58,354 bases of DNA from Treponema sp. (GCA_017381365.1 JAFOCI010000098.1:1-58354); one strand, 5' to 3'. Counted from the stretch's first letter, positions 8,928 to 17,818 are shown. Translations and numbers: made by a program. Notes: generated by a model from the sequence alone, not told the origin.

Positions 8928-9185
8928 TTAACCTCTAGCCTGATTAATATATTCAGCCAAAGCATCAACTGATGCGAAATGCTTTTTATTATCTGAACTT
9001 TCAGATGAAAATTTTACGCCAAAATGCTTCTTCAAACCAACGCCAAGTTCCAAAGCATCAATCGAATCAAGACCAAGTCCGTCACCAAACAACGGTTCTG
9101 AATCCACAATATTTTCTGGTGTAATATCTTCTAACTGAAGTGTCGAAATAATTACTTCTTTTATCTCTTTTTTAAGTTCGTCCAT
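8928..9185 (-). CDS. acyl carrier protein 2
   Basis: An 85-residue carrier protein with the attachment serine in GLDSIDALEL (about residue 41). The longer linker before that motif and the helix VGLKKHFGVKF distinguish it from ACP 1. GGGAG lies eight bases before the ATG. A 105-bp gap separates it from the PlsC gene, the longest break in the first half of the operon, and contains a hairpin. Confidence 0.92.
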   Translation of the reverse strand: MDELKKEIKEVIISTLQLEDITPENIVDSEPLFGDGLGLDSIDALELGVGLKKHFGVKFSSESSDNKKHFASVDALAEYINQARG

Positions 9186-9205
9186 TTTTGACTCCCATAA
9201 AAAAT

Positions 9206-9239
9206 CTACATAACTTCCAACTCTCCGAAAATTATGTAG
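9206..9239 (-). promoter_or_regulatory. leader hairpin before the ACP pair
   Basis: Inverted repeat CTACATAA...TTATGTAG with 8-bp arms and an 18-base loop, just upstream of the ACP 2 ribosome site. No T-run follows, so an RNA processing or stability element is as likely as an attenuator. It would allow ACP levels to differ from those of the upstream enzymes. Confidence 0.35.
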
Positions 9240-9290
9240 ATTATCATACTACATAAATATAAATAAAAAATCAACCAAAGCAAAAAACAG

Positions 9291-10166
9291 TTAGTTTTTA
9301 TCTCTGTTGGTTATATATTTACCGTCGTTTTCAAGAACTGCAGCCGAAAGAACTTCGTCCATTTTATCTGTAAGACGTTTTGCAGCAATTGTTTCTGTTA
9401 AATTTTTGTATTCATCAATAGGAATTTCTGGCAAAAGCTTTAAGTCGTAAATATAACGTTCAGTATGATTATAAGACCAGAAAGGATCATGTTTTCCTAG
9501 TCCGTACTTATCATTTCCTCCAACAATTACAGGCTGAACACCACATTTTGCATAGTAAGCAATTCTTGCAGCTCCTTTTTTAAAAGGATTTTTTCCATGA
9601 CGAGGTGTTCTTGTTCCTTCAGGGAAGATAATCACGTTGTTTCCCTTATCAATAGTCTGCTTACAAAGCTCGCACAACTGATTAAAATCAAGGGTATTTA
9701 CAATGTAGCACTGACGAACAACGCCAGCCAGAATTGATTTTGCAAGTCCGCCCTTCACAATACAGTTTGCATTTGGTACAAGCGACATAATGAAAACAAA
9801 ATCCAGCATTGACGGATGATTTGCAATTATGATTTTTCCATGAATATTCTTAAAACGTTCCCGCTCTTCCTTTGAAACAACGATTCTGAGCGAACCTGTA
9901 AAGCGCATTACATTTGTAAAAAATCTAAATGAACCAGATACAAATTCACGAGCTTTTATCTGAAAGGTTTCTTTATCCCTATGAAAAACTCTAATCCATG
10001 GAAACACAAAAAGCGCAAGAACAACACTACCTGTTCCAAAAAAAACATAGCAAAAAAGCTTCGCAAAGCACATGTAACACCACAAAGGAAAACGGTACCA
10101 TTTTACAGGAGGAAGTTCCTTGTGATTGTACTTTGACTTAATTTCTTCTTTCGATTCTTTAGCCAT
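9291..10166 (-). CDS. PlsC-type 1-acylglycerol-phosphate acyltransferase family
   Basis: A 291-residue membrane-associated acyltransferase. Hydrophobic stretches near residues 25-60 precede the NHPSMLDFVF block (NHxxxxD catalytic motif, about residue 116) and FPEGTRTPRHGK (acyl-acceptor motif III, about residue 181). In aryl-polyene clusters this protein is thought to help attach the chain to a lipid. It overlaps the upstream ketosynthase-like gene by eight bases, with AAGGTGA as ribosome site inside that gene. Confidence 0.85.
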   Translation of the reverse strand: MAKESKEEIKSKYNHKELPPVKWYRFPLWCYMCFAKLFCYVFFGTGSVVLALFVFPWIRVFHRDKETFQIKAREFVSGSFRFFTNVMRFTGSLRIVVSKEERERFKNIHGKIIIANHPSMLDFVFIMSLVPNANCIVKGGLAKSILAGVVRQCYIVNTLDFNQLCELCKQTIDKGNNVIIFPEGTRTPRHGKNPFKKGAARIAYYAKCGVQPVIVGGNDKYGLGKHDPFWSYNHTERYIYDLKLLPEIPIDEYKNLTETIAAKRLTDKMDEVLSAAVLENDGKYITNRDKN

Positions 10167-10770
10167 TTAAAGTCACCTTTTTTATAAATTCCATTGGAGT
10201 TGCCGCAAAATCAGCCACATTCTCCACGCCAACTGAATTCTGATTTTTTTGCGAACTTAAAATACATGCAAAAGCCACAGGATTATTTTCCTTTGGCTGA
10301 TGTTCACCGTAACAATCAGGAACATATTCATCAGCATAAACGAAAATAACATTTTCTTCACTACCTGCAAGAACTGGAGCTGCCGCTCCTGTAAATCCTG
10401 CCACAAAATCATTTTTAGAAGGATAAATTACCGAATATCCGCTCTTAAGTCCAAGACAAAGACTTGCTGCTGCAATCGGCGTATTAAAAACCGAAAGACT
10501 AAATCCTGCAGGAAGAATTTCTGTATCTTCGATTATTCCCTGATTTATTGTGAACTCCCGTTCAATTTCTCCACGAAAAGAAACAAAAACCTGCTTGCAA
10601 TCTTTTGCCTCCGGCACTTCTTCCAGCAAATCATGCACAACCTGAATTGTTATGCGGGTAATCTGACTAAGACGGCGCTTAAACAAAGAATCTGCAAATT
10701 CCAGCTTTGGCTTTTCCTTAGGATTTTCAGAGGATGCTTTCCATGTATGAATATTTGAAACGTACAACAC
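10159..10770 (-). CDS. ketosynthase N-terminal-domain-like protein (chain-length-factor-like)
   Basis: A 203-residue protein resembling the short ketosynthase-like N-terminal domain family (PF13723 type) of aryl-polyene clusters. Recognisable features are FKRRLSQITRITIQVVHDLL near residue 30, FVSFRGEIERE and ILPAGFSLSVFNTPIAAASL; where a working ketosynthase has its cysteine the sequence has SVFNTP, so it is probably not catalytic. It begins with GTG whose first base is the last base of the methyltransferase stop (TAGTG), a strong sign of coupled translation. It is the only ketosynthase-related gene in the window. Confidence 0.72.
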   Translation of the reverse strand: MLYVSNIHTWKASSENPKEKPKLEFADSLFKRRLSQITRITIQVVHDLLEEVPEAKDCKQVFVSFRGEIEREFTINQGIIEDTEILPAGFSLSVFNTPIAAASLCLGLKSGYSVIYPSKNDFVAGFTGAAAPVLAGSEENVIFVYADEYVPDCYGEHQPKENNPVAFACILSSQKNQNSVGVENVADFAATPMEFIKKVTLNG

Positions 10771-11897
10771 TATTTCTTTCTGAATACCAAAAGAGAGTAT
10801 GCGTTAGAACCAAGATTGTGATGAGCTGTCTTAAGTTCAAAACCAGCTTCACCGATTGCGTTTACGAGTTCTTCATAACGGTACATTTTGCTGTTTCCGT
10901 TGGCAATACAAGTAAAGTAAAGAGAAGTAGCCTGCAAAGAATATGAACTTGCTTCAAAACGCTGTTTATCCCAAAGCGGCTCAAGAACAAATACATTTGT
11001 TTCTGGCGTAGCTGCTTCATACACCTTCTTCAAAATTTTTACAATCTGCTTAAGACTAAAGCAGTCAAGGAACTGACTCATCCATACAGCATCAGGATTT
11101 TCTGGAAGTTTTGTAGTATCATCAAGAACGTTTCCCATAGAAAAATCAATGCGGTCTGCAAAACCTGCTTCTGCGGCGTTCTTTTTTGCAACGTTAGCCT
11201 GTCCCGGAAGATCAACAATTGTCATCTTCACATCTGGATTGTAACGGCAGCAGGCCAAAGACCATTTGCCTGTGTTCCCGCCAATATCCAGCATTGTCTT
11301 TGGTTTTTCAGCAAAAACAATTGGCAGCGCTTCTGGAAAAGCAATATCGCTATAGAAATGGTCAAATTCAAACCAGGACTTTTTAGGCTTATCTGGAAGT
11401 GTTGAAAGAGCTTCGTAAACTGTTGTCCACTGATCACCAAAAACCTTAAGACCTTCTGGCTTACCATTGATGATTGATTCTTTCAGCTTCCATGCGCCTT
11501 CGTAACAAATATCATTTGTGAACCAGAAATTTACTTTTGTAAGGTCATCTTCCAGAAGCATCCATCCGATTTTTCCGATTACAAATTTTTCTTTATCTGC
11601 AGAACCAGCTTCTGAATCCTGACTCAATTTGATTACGTTCATACCAAGAGCCATTTCACAAAGAACTCCAGCTCCGTATTCAGAAATTTTTGCTTTTTCA
11701 GCAAGTTCCTTACGGGTAATTCCTGCATCCCCGGCATCATTGATTGCCTGCATCATACCAAGTTCCAGCATTGTTCTGATTGCCTGATAACACATTGGTG
11801 CAAAAGCTATTTTCTGTGCTTCAAATTTTGCGTCTACAGCACGAATATTGTCTGTCTTAAATTTATCATAATTGAAAAAAGAAGAGTCCTGCTTCAT
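10770..11897 (-). CDS. SAM-dependent O-methyltransferase, first gene of the lipid-pigment operon
   Basis: A 375-residue methyltransferase of the O-methyltransferase family 2 type: N-terminal winged-helix dimerisation region (ITRKELAEKAKISEYGAGVL, about residues 60-80) and a C-terminal Rossmann domain with MLDIGGNTGKWS (about residue 208) and MTIVDLPGQ. In aryl-polyene clusters a methyltransferase modifies the aryl head group; that is the likely role here, without proof. It opens the operon. A -10 box TAGATT ends six bases before the ATG and there is no Shine-Dalgarno sequence, so the transcript may be leaderless. Confidence 0.82.
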   Translation of the reverse strand: MKQDSSFFNYDKFKTDNIRAVDAKFEAQKIAFAPMCYQAIRTMLELGMMQAINDAGDAGITRKELAEKAKISEYGAGVLCEMALGMNVIKLSQDSEAGSADKEKFVIGKIGWMLLEDDLTKVNFWFTNDICYEGAWKLKESIINGKPEGLKVFGDQWTTVYEALSTLPDKPKKSWFEFDHFYSDIAFPEALPIVFAEKPKTMLDIGGNTGKWSLACCRYNPDVKMTIVDLPGQANVAKKNAAEAGFADRIDFSMGNVLDDTTKLPENPDAVWMSQFLDCFSLKQIVKILKKVYEAATPETNVFVLEPLWDKQRFEASSYSLQATSLYFTCIANGNSKMYRYEELVNAIGEAGFELKTAHHNLGSNAYSLLVFRKK

Positions 11898-11903
11898 GAG
11901 AAA

Positions 11904-11932
11904 AATCTAACTCATTCATATTTAATTTGCAA
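11904..11932 (-). promoter_or_regulatory. promoter of the lipid-pigment operon
   Basis: -35 TTGCAA (11927-11932), 17-base spacer, -10 TAGATT (11904-11909). The predicted transcription start falls at or next to the ATG of the methyltransferase gene. Confidence 0.5.
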
Positions 11933-11972
11933 GTCTTAAAAAAAATCCCATTATTCTAACATTAAGAACATG

Positions 11973-12060
11973 AGGCTGTCCAATAAGTTTGCATTACAGT
12001 GGTTGAGTTTATCGAAACCACCACATTTAGTGTAGCGCTCATTTCTTTTGGGACAGACCC
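11973..12060 (+). repeat. short MITE-like repeat copy
   Basis: An 88-bp copy from AGGCTGTC to GGACAGACCC carrying the GGTGGTT...AACCACC hairpin but lacking the TTCGACAGGCTC section. It lies between the divergent methyltransferase and ppdK genes. Confidence 0.88.
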
Positions 12061-12074
12061 TAGAAAATCTTTAA

Positions 12075-12104
12075 TTGACTATTACTCTCATTATAATGTA
12101 TTAT
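12075..12104 (+). promoter_or_regulatory. ppdK promoter
   Basis: -35 TTGACT (12075-12080), 18-base spacer, -10 TATTAT (12099-12104). A TATAAT at 12092 has no matching -35. The GGAG ribosome site follows about ten bases before the ATG. Confidence 0.45.
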
Positions 12105-12141
12105 TTTTAAACTATATCTATCTCTTTATGGAGTAAAAAAC

Positions 12142-14829
12142 ATGGCTACAAAGTATGTTTACTATTTTGGTGACGGCGACGCAGAAGGCGATGAATCAAT
12201 GCGTCTCATCCTTGGTGGAAAAGGTGCAAACCTTGCTCAGATGGCAAAAAAACCATTGAGCCTTCCAGTTCCATCTGGATTCACAATTTCTATTGATGTT
12301 TGTCAGGAATACTACAAACTCGGACGCAAATACCCAGATGCACTTGCTGCTGAAGTTGCTGCTAACCTTGCTAAGCTCGAAGCTTCTATGGGTAAAAAAT
12401 TGGGCGATGAAAATGATCCATTGCTCGTATCAGTTCGCTCAGGTGCAGCTGAATCTATGCCAGGTATGATGGATACAATCCTTAACCTCGGTCTTAACGA
12501 CAAATCAGTTCTTGGTCTTGCTAACAAAACAAACAATCCACGCTTTGCATGGGATGCTTACCGCCGCTTTATCCAGATGTACGGTGACGTTGCTATGGGC
12601 GTAGAACACGCTAAATTTGAAGAAATCCTTGATTCTGTAAAAGCTAAGAAAGGCGTTAAAAATGACGTTGAACTTGGAACAGAAGATCTTCAGGAAGTTG
12701 TAAAATTGTACAAAGAAATGTACAAGAAAGAAAAAGGTTCTGACTTCCCTCAGGATCCACAGGAACAGATGTGGGGTGCTATCGGTGCCGTATTCGGTTC
12801 TTGGATGAACGATCGTGCTATCGTTTACCGCAAACTTAACAACATTGACGAAAATGTTATCAAAGGAACAGCTGTAACAGTTATGGCAATGGTATTTGGT
12901 AACATGGGTGAAACATCAGGTACTGGTGTTGCATTCTCTCGTGACCCATCTACTGGTGAAAACCACTTCATGGCTGAATATCTTATCAACGCTCAGGGTG
13001 AAGACGTTGTTGCTGGTATCCGTACTCCAATGGATATCTCTGCTCTTGAAAAACAGCAGCCAGCTATCTTCGCTGAAATCTCTGAAATCCGTGATCGTCT
13101 TGAAAAACACTACCGCGATATGCAGGATATGGAATTCACTGTACAGGAAGGAAAACTCTACATGCTCCAGTGCCGCAACGGTAAACGTACAGGTCCAGCA
13201 GCTGTTAAAATGGCTGTAGACATGGTTGCTGAAGGCATGATTACAAAAGAAGAAGCTCTTCTTCGCGTAAAACCTGATCAGTTGGATCAGTTGCTCCACC
13301 CACAGTTCGATGCAAAAGCTCTTAAGTCAGCAAAACCATTGGCATCTGCTCTCAACGCTTCTCCAGGAGCTGGTTGTGGTCAGATTGTATTCACAGCTGA
13401 AGAAGCTGTAGAATGGGACAAAGCTGGTAAGAAAGTTATGCTCGTTCGTAAAGAAACATCTCCAGATGATATTGCTGGTATGTATGTTGCTCAGGGTATC
13501 TTGACTTCTACTGGTGGACGTACATCACACGCTGCTGTAGTAGCTCGTGGTATGGGTACACCTTGTGTTTGTGGATGTTCTGACGTAGTATTCACAGGAA
13601 AAGACACAGTTACAATCGGTGGAAAGAAATTCAAGAAGGGTGACTTCATTTCTATCGACGGTTCAACAGGTAATGTATACGGTGAAGTTATCGCTGTAAC
13701 TCCAGCTGCTGTATCTGGCGACCTCGAAACATTCCTTGGTTGGGCTGATGAAGTTCGCGCAGCTTCTTGCCGTACAACTCCATCTGGAAAAACTGTTAAG
13801 GGATTCGAAGTTCTTGCTAACGCTGAACAGAACGAAGCTCCACAGGCATTCCGCTTTGGTGCTGCTGGTATTGGTCTCTGCCGTACAGAACACATGTTCT
13901 TCGAAGAACCAAAACTTACTTCATTCCAGAAGATGATTATTTCTGACTCTACAGAAGAAAGAAAGGCTAACCTTGCTGCTATCCTTCCTCTTCAGCAGAA
14001 AGACTTCTACGGAATCATTAAGACAATGGAAGGACGCGCTGTAACAATTCGTCTCTTGGACCCACCACTTAACGAATTCGTACAGGCTGAAACTCCAGAC
14101 TTGGCTAAAGCTTTGGCTAAGAAACTTGGTGTTAAAGTTGACTTCATCGAAAAGAAATATAGCGAATTGAACGAACACAACCCAATGCTTGGTCACCGTG
14201 GTTGTCGTCTTGCTATCACATATCCAGAAATCTATGAAATGCAGGTTGAAGCTATTGCTCGTGCAACAGCTCAGGCTGAAAAAGAAGGTCTTAAACACGA
14301 CGTTCGCATCATGATTCCAAACGTAACAACAGCTAACGAATTGAAACAGATTCGTGCTCAGGCTGAAGCAGTTATCGCAAACGTAAACAAAGAATGCGGT
14401 ACAGCTCTCAAGTTCCAGATTGGTTCTATGATCGAATTCCCACGTGCTGCAGCTACAGCTAACGCTATTGCAGAATGTGCAGACTTCTTCTCATTCGGTA
14501 CAAACGACCTTACACAGACAACATTCGGCTTCAGCCGTGATGACTACTCTAAGTTCATTGATTCTTACCTGGATCAGAAGGTTCTCCTTCAGGATCCATT
14601 CAAGACTTTGGATGAAGATGGTGTTGGCGTAATGATCGGTCTTGCAGAAGAAAAGGGTCGTTCAGTTAAAGCTGACCTTCACCTTGGAATCTGTGGTGAA
14701 CACGGTGGAGACCCAGCTTCTATCGCACTCTGCTACAAGCTCGGTTTGAACTACGTATCATGTTCACCATTCCGCGTACCAGCAGCAAGACTTGCCGGAG
14801 CCCAGGCTGTAATCAAGTCTAACAAATAA
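12142..14829 (+). CDS. ppdK: pyruvate, phosphate dikinase
   Basis: Full-length PPDK, 895 residues (family about 870-900). It interconverts PEP, AMP and PPi with pyruvate, ATP and Pi in the cytoplasm, a PPi-linked glycolytic step common in anaerobes. Visible are the ATP-grasp start GGKGANLAQMA (about residue 27), the phosphohistidine motif GGRTSHAAVVARGMGTPC (about residue 460) and the PEP-binding TIM barrel with GTNDLTQTTFGFSRDD and the catalytic GICGEHGGDP (about residue 850). Codon use is unlike the neighbours, rich in CGC, AAC, CTC and GGT, as expected of a very highly expressed gene. It is monocistronic, with its own promoter, GGAG ribosome site and terminator, and lies between two MITE copies in opposite orientation. 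Confidence 0.98.
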   Translation: MATKYVYYFGDGDAEGDESMRLILGGKGANLAQMAKKPLSLPVPSGFTISIDVCQEYYKLGRKYPDALAAEVAANLAKLEASMGKKLGDENDPLLVSVRSGAAESMPGMMDTILNLGLNDKSVLGLANKTNNPRFAWDAYRRFIQMYGDVAMGVEHAKFEEILDSVKAKKGVKNDVELGTEDLQEVVKLYKEMYKKEKGSDFPQDPQEQMWGAIGAVFGSWMNDRAIVYRKLNNIDENVIKGTAVTVMAMVFGNMGETSGTGVAFSRDPSTGENHFMAEYLINAQGEDVVAGIRTPMDISALEKQQPAIFAEISEIRDRLEKHYRDMQDMEFTVQEGKLYMLQCRNGKRTGPAAVKMAVDMVAEGMITKEEALLRVKPDQLDQLLHPQFDAKALKSAKPLASALNASPGAGCGQIVFTAEEAVEWDKAGKKVMLVRKETSPDDIAGMYVAQGILTSTGGRTSHAAVVARGMGTPCVCGCSDVVFTGKDTVTIGGKKFKKGDFISIDGSTGNVYGEVIAVTPAAVSGDLETFLGWADEVRAASCRTTPSGKTVKGFEVLANAEQNEAPQAFRFGAAGIGLCRTEHMFFEEPKLTSFQKMIISDSTEERKANLAAILPLQQKDFYGIIKTMEGRAVTIRLLDPPLNEFVQAETPDLAKALAKKLGVKVDFIEKKYSELNEHNPMLGHRGCRLAITYPEIYEMQVEAIARATAQAEKEGLKHDVRIMIPNVTTANELKQIRAQAEAVIANVNKECGTALKFQIGSMIEFPRAAATANAIAECADFFSFGTNDLTQTTFGFSRDDYSKFIDSYLDQKVLLQDPFKTLDEDGVGVMIGLAEEKGRSVKADLHLGICGEHGGDPASIALCYKLGLNYVSCSPFRVPAARLAGAQAVIKSNK

Positions 14830-14836
14830 TTTGATT

Positions 14837-14864
14837 TGCGAGTTTTACGAGAGTAAAACTCGCA
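14837..14864 (+). terminator. ppdK hairpin
   Basis: Perfect 12-bp stem TGCGAGTTTTAC / GTAAAACTCGCA with loop GAGA, seven bases after the ppdK stop. A MITE copy begins at its right arm where a T-run would be expected. Confidence 0.6.
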
Positions 14865-14983
14865 GGGGCTGTTCCAAAAGTATAAATTGCAGTGGTCATT
14901 GAGCCTGTCGAAATGACTGCTACACTAAATGTGGTGGTTTCGATAAACTCAACCACCGTAATGCAAACTTATTGGACAGCCTC
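14865..14983 (-). repeat. MITE-like repeat copy
   Basis: A 119-bp copy in reverse orientation, from GGGGCTGTTCC to GGACAGCCTC, directly abutting the ppdK hairpin. The 14,830-15,127 gap consists of this element, two terminators and the trmH-like promoter. Confidence 0.9.
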
Positions 14984-14991
14984 CCAGAATG

Positions 14992-15030
14992 AAAGCCACT
15001 TCCTTATTATTAGGGGAGTGGCTTTTTTTT
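14992..15030 (+). terminator. rho-independent terminator
   Basis: AAAGCCACTTCC, an 11-base loop, then GGGGAGTGGCTTT running into eight Ts. It lies beyond the MITE and probably ends ppdK transcription. Confidence 0.75.
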
Positions 15031-15112
15031 ATTTACGCTTTTATTAGAATTCTGACCGCAATAATAAGAAACTCTAAAAAGCAAAAAGGACTCGCGTTAT
15101 CGGGGATTTTTT

Positions 15113-15121
15113 TGTTATAAT
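15113..15121 (+). promoter_or_regulatory. extended -10 promoter of the SpoU methyltransferase gene
   Basis: TGTTATAAT (extended -10) ends six bases before the ATG at 15128. There is no clear -35 and no Shine-Dalgarno sequence, so the mRNA may be leaderless. Confidence 0.5.
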
Positions 15122-15127
15122 CATCCT

Positions 15128-15904
15128 ATGCGCAACAAACAAAATAATGAATTGGCCGTATGTGGATTTGCGGCTGTAAAAAAACTTGAAAAATTGCATG
15201 GTGATAAAATAAGACGGCTTTATTTTACTGAAGAAACTGCACCTCTTTTTGGAGGACTTTGCAAAAAGCTGGCAGCTCGCAAAGGTATTTATAACAAAGT
15301 AAAAGATTCAGTTGAACTTGAAAAACTGAGCGGAACAGTGCATCATCAGGGCGTTGTTGCCATGATTTATATGCCAGAAATTATTCCTTTGGATTCTGAC
15401 ATCACAGACGAATGGATTGAAAATGGCGAGAATGCAATTCTTTTAGACCACATTGGAAATGCAAATAATTTTGGTGCAATTGTTCGTAGTGCAGCTTTTT
15501 TTGGTATTAAAAATATTGTTATCCCTGAAGACGACGCAACAAGTGCAATCACAACAAGTTCTTACCGCATTGCAGAAGGCGGAATGGAATTTGTAAACAT
15601 TTATTCTGTACGTTCAATCGGAAAGCTTCTGGAAGCATTAAAAGGAAGCATGGTCAGAATTGGAACAGATTTAGCAGAAAGAAGCAAATCCAGCCGCGAC
15701 ATAAAAAATCTGTGCAAAGGAAAGCCTGCCATTGTTGTTTTAGGAAACGAAGAACACGGAATTTCTGATGAATCGCGAAAAAACTGTGATGAACTGGTAA
15801 TTATTCCGTTTGCGGGAATGACTAGTGGCGCAAAGAATTCGCCGGTAGACAGCCTGAATGTTGCACAGGCAGCTTCAATTGTATTGTACGAATTAAGTAA
15901 ATAA
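15128..15904 (+). CDS. TrmH/SpoU-family RNA 2'-O-ribose methyltransferase
   Basis: A 258-residue SPOUT methyltransferase. Residues about 1-100 are an L30e-like substrate-binding domain. The rest is the trefoil-knot domain with motif 1 NFGAIVRSAAFFGI (about residue 117), motif 2 VVLGNEEHGISDE (about residue 205) and motif 3 IPFAGMTSGAKNSPVDSLNVAQAAS. It methylates a ribose in rRNA or tRNA; the site cannot be assigned. It stands alone and converges on the Rrf2 gene. Confidence 0.9.
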   Translation: MRNKQNNELAVCGFAAVKKLEKLHGDKIRRLYFTEETAPLFGGLCKKLAARKGIYNKVKDSVELEKLSGTVHHQGVVAMIYMPEIIPLDSDITDEWIENGENAILLDHIGNANNFGAIVRSAAFFGIKNIVIPEDDATSAITTSSYRIAEGGMEFVNIYSVRSIGKLLEALKGSMVRIGTDLAERSKSSRDIKNLCKGKPAIVVLGNEEHGISDESRKNCDELVIIPFAGMTSGAKNSPVDSLNVAQAASIVLYELSK

Positions 15905-16004
15905 GTGCGCAATTTGTGGTGATTTTGAAAAACGCAATCCCCAAATGTACCACAAGACGTTTGCAATATGCGGAAATATTTTATGTAATTAACGCAAAAT
16001 TTTG

Positions 16005-16433
16005 TTAAATCACGTAATTATTTACGCCATTTTCAAAAACAAGCTGATCCAATGTAATAGAATCAAGATAATCATTCACTACCTTGTAAAGTCCTTCCCA
16101 GACTTTTAAGGTAGAACAAATATTTTTGCGGTCGCAAGTATTCTGGGGAGTTTCAAGACAAGCTACAGGTGCCATATTCCCTTCTGTTGTGCGTAAAATC
16201 TCTCCAACTGTATATGAAGAAGCATCCCTGGCAAGACGATATCCTCCCTGAGGACCACGAATACTAAGAAGAAGTCCGAATTTACTTAGAAGCGAAGTTA
16301 TCTGTTCTAAATATTTTATTGAAACACCTTGTCTATCAGAAATATCCTTTAATGGCACATACGAATCCTTACCATTCTGAGCCAAATCAATCATAAAGCG
16401 CAAAGCATATCTACCGCGAGTTGAAATCTTCAT
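16005..16433 (-). CDS. Rrf2-family transcription regulator
   Basis: A 142-residue winged-helix regulator starting MKISTRGRYALRFMIDLA, with the recognition helix in QGVSIKYLEQITSLLSKFGLL and the wing RGPQGGYRLARD. Three cysteines follow as C-X7-C-X5-C (CLETPQNTCDRKNIC, about residues 93-107), close to the C-X5-C-X5-C cluster ligands of IscR, so it may bind an Fe-S cluster. The start at 16433 is set by GGGGGGAA about eight bases upstream; a longer frame to 16487 has no ribosome site. No isc, suf or nif genes are nearby. Confidence 0.9.
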   Translation of the reverse strand: MKISTRGRYALRFMIDLAQNGKDSYVPLKDISDRQGVSIKYLEQITSLLSKFGLLLSIRGPQGGYRLARDASSYTVGEILRTTEGNMAPVACLETPQNTCDRKNICSTLKVWEGLYKVVNDYLDSITLDQLVFENGVNNYVI

Positions 16434-16516
16434 AATATATTCCCCCCTATTTCCTACTAGATTACTATATATTAAATTGAAATTCAAGGTTTACTAGTAA
16501 TGAGTTTTCAACAAGC

Positions 16517-17818
16517 TTAATCTGCAACTGTTCGACCGCCCCATTCCTTTGAATGCTTATGTTCACGAGATAATGTTGCTTCAAAATCGGCTTGAGGAGC
16601 ACATTGACGTTCAATATTCAAAGCTGTACGATGCAAGCGGTTCAGACAGTCAGATTTGTCATTATAGCCAAGTTTTGATTTTTCAATGCTATCCTGAAGA
16701 ACACGAATGGATTCGTCATAAATTTTAAGCGGAACGGGAAAAGGATGACCATCTTTACCACCGTGAGCAAAACTGAATCTGGCAGGATCCGTAAAACGAC
16801 TTGGAGTTCCATGAATCACTTCGCTAACAAGTGTAAGACTTTGCAAAGTGCGAGGTCCAAGCCCAGGAGTAAGCAAAAGAGATTCAAAATCTTCTGGCTG
16901 ACTTTCATAGGCAGTTGCAAGAACACCACCCAATCGCTTTAAATCAACATCTTCTTTGCGAACTTCATGATGAGCCGGCAAAACAATGTTTCGCCCCGCC
17001 TGAATAATTTCCACAGAATCAGAAAATTCCGGAAACAATAAAGCCTGATCACTGTTATTGCAGATTACGCTTTTACTTGAGCCACCATATCCAAAAGTCA
17101 CTGTATCTTCTGGCTTTGCTATTTTTCGTATTTCGCCAAGCACACGGTCAGGATTTTCCTTGGAAAATTCAACAATTGAAGATCTGGTTTTATCTGCTTC
17201 AGTAGCAGTAAGATTTAAAATTTTTCCCTGATTTTCACCTGTAACCCCAGAATGAGGCTTTTCTACAAACGAACGCAAATCTGGCGAACACCAGTGATAT
17301 CGCCGGGCGGTCTTTGTTTCTGGATTCATTCCCTGCTGAACAACTGCCCAATCGCCTTCATTTGTAAGAATAAAATTATGCTGATAAAGCTGAAAACCAT
17401 CCTGAACAGCAGTATTATCAACTTTTGCACACAATTTGCTGGAACGGACAAGAGCTTCTCCATCTAAAGTTGTGCCTTCAGAAAGCATCAAAAGTTCTTC
17501 CGGAGTACGGCGGGAATATTTTCCGCGACCGCCACAAATGTATATGCCAAGCTCGCCAGCTCGGGGATTTAAGCCTCTTTTTAGTGCATACATTACGCTT
17601 GTAGTTATACCAGAAGAATGCCAGTCCATTCCCAAAACACTTCCCAAAGACTGAAACCATAATGGATCACTAAGTCTAGAAAGCACTTCTTTTTTATCGT
17701 AATTTAAAATAAGGGATTCAACGATTAAAGTACCTAAATCCCGCATACGGTCTGCAAGCCAACGGGGAACAGTACCTATGTGCAAAGGCAAATCTGCATG
17801 CCCAGTACTTTTTATCAT
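16517..17818 (-). CDS. DUF763 family protein
   Basis: A 433-residue protein of the DUF763 family, recognised from the N-terminus (TGHADLPLHIGTVPRWLADRM), the central ELGIYICGGRGKYSRRTP and the later LLLTPGLGPRTLQSL, which looks like a helix-hairpin-helix DNA-binding element (about residue 315). The family function is not established; that motif and the charged composition hint at a nucleic-acid role. It overlaps the preceding HD-GYP/GNAT gene by four bases (ATGA), so the two are co-translated. Confidence 0.88.
   Translation of the reverse strand: MIKSTGHADLPLHIGTVPRWLADRMRDLGTLIVESLILNYDKKEVLSRLSDPLWFQSLGSVLGMDWHSSGITTSVMYALKRGLNPRAGELGIYICGGRGKYSRRTPEELLMLSEGTTLDGEALVRSSKLCAKVDNTAVQDGFQLYQHNFILTNEGDWAVVQQGMNPETKTARRYHWCSPDLRSFVEKPHSGVTGENQGKILNLTATEADKTRSSIVEFSKENPDRVLGEIRKIAKPEDTVTFGYGGSSKSVICNNSDQALLFPEFSDSVEIIQAGRNIVLPAHHEVRKEDVDLKRLGGVLATAYESQPEDFESLLLTPGLGPRTLQSLTLVSEVIHGTPSRFTDPARFSFAHGGKDGHPFPVPLKIYDESIRVLQDSIEKSKLGYNDKSDCLNRLHRTALNIERQCAPQADFEATLSREHKHSKEWGGRTVAD

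Noticed and set aside
12916..13299. Antisense frames within ppdK
   Set aside because: They result from the strong codon bias of ppdK; no ribosome site or family match.
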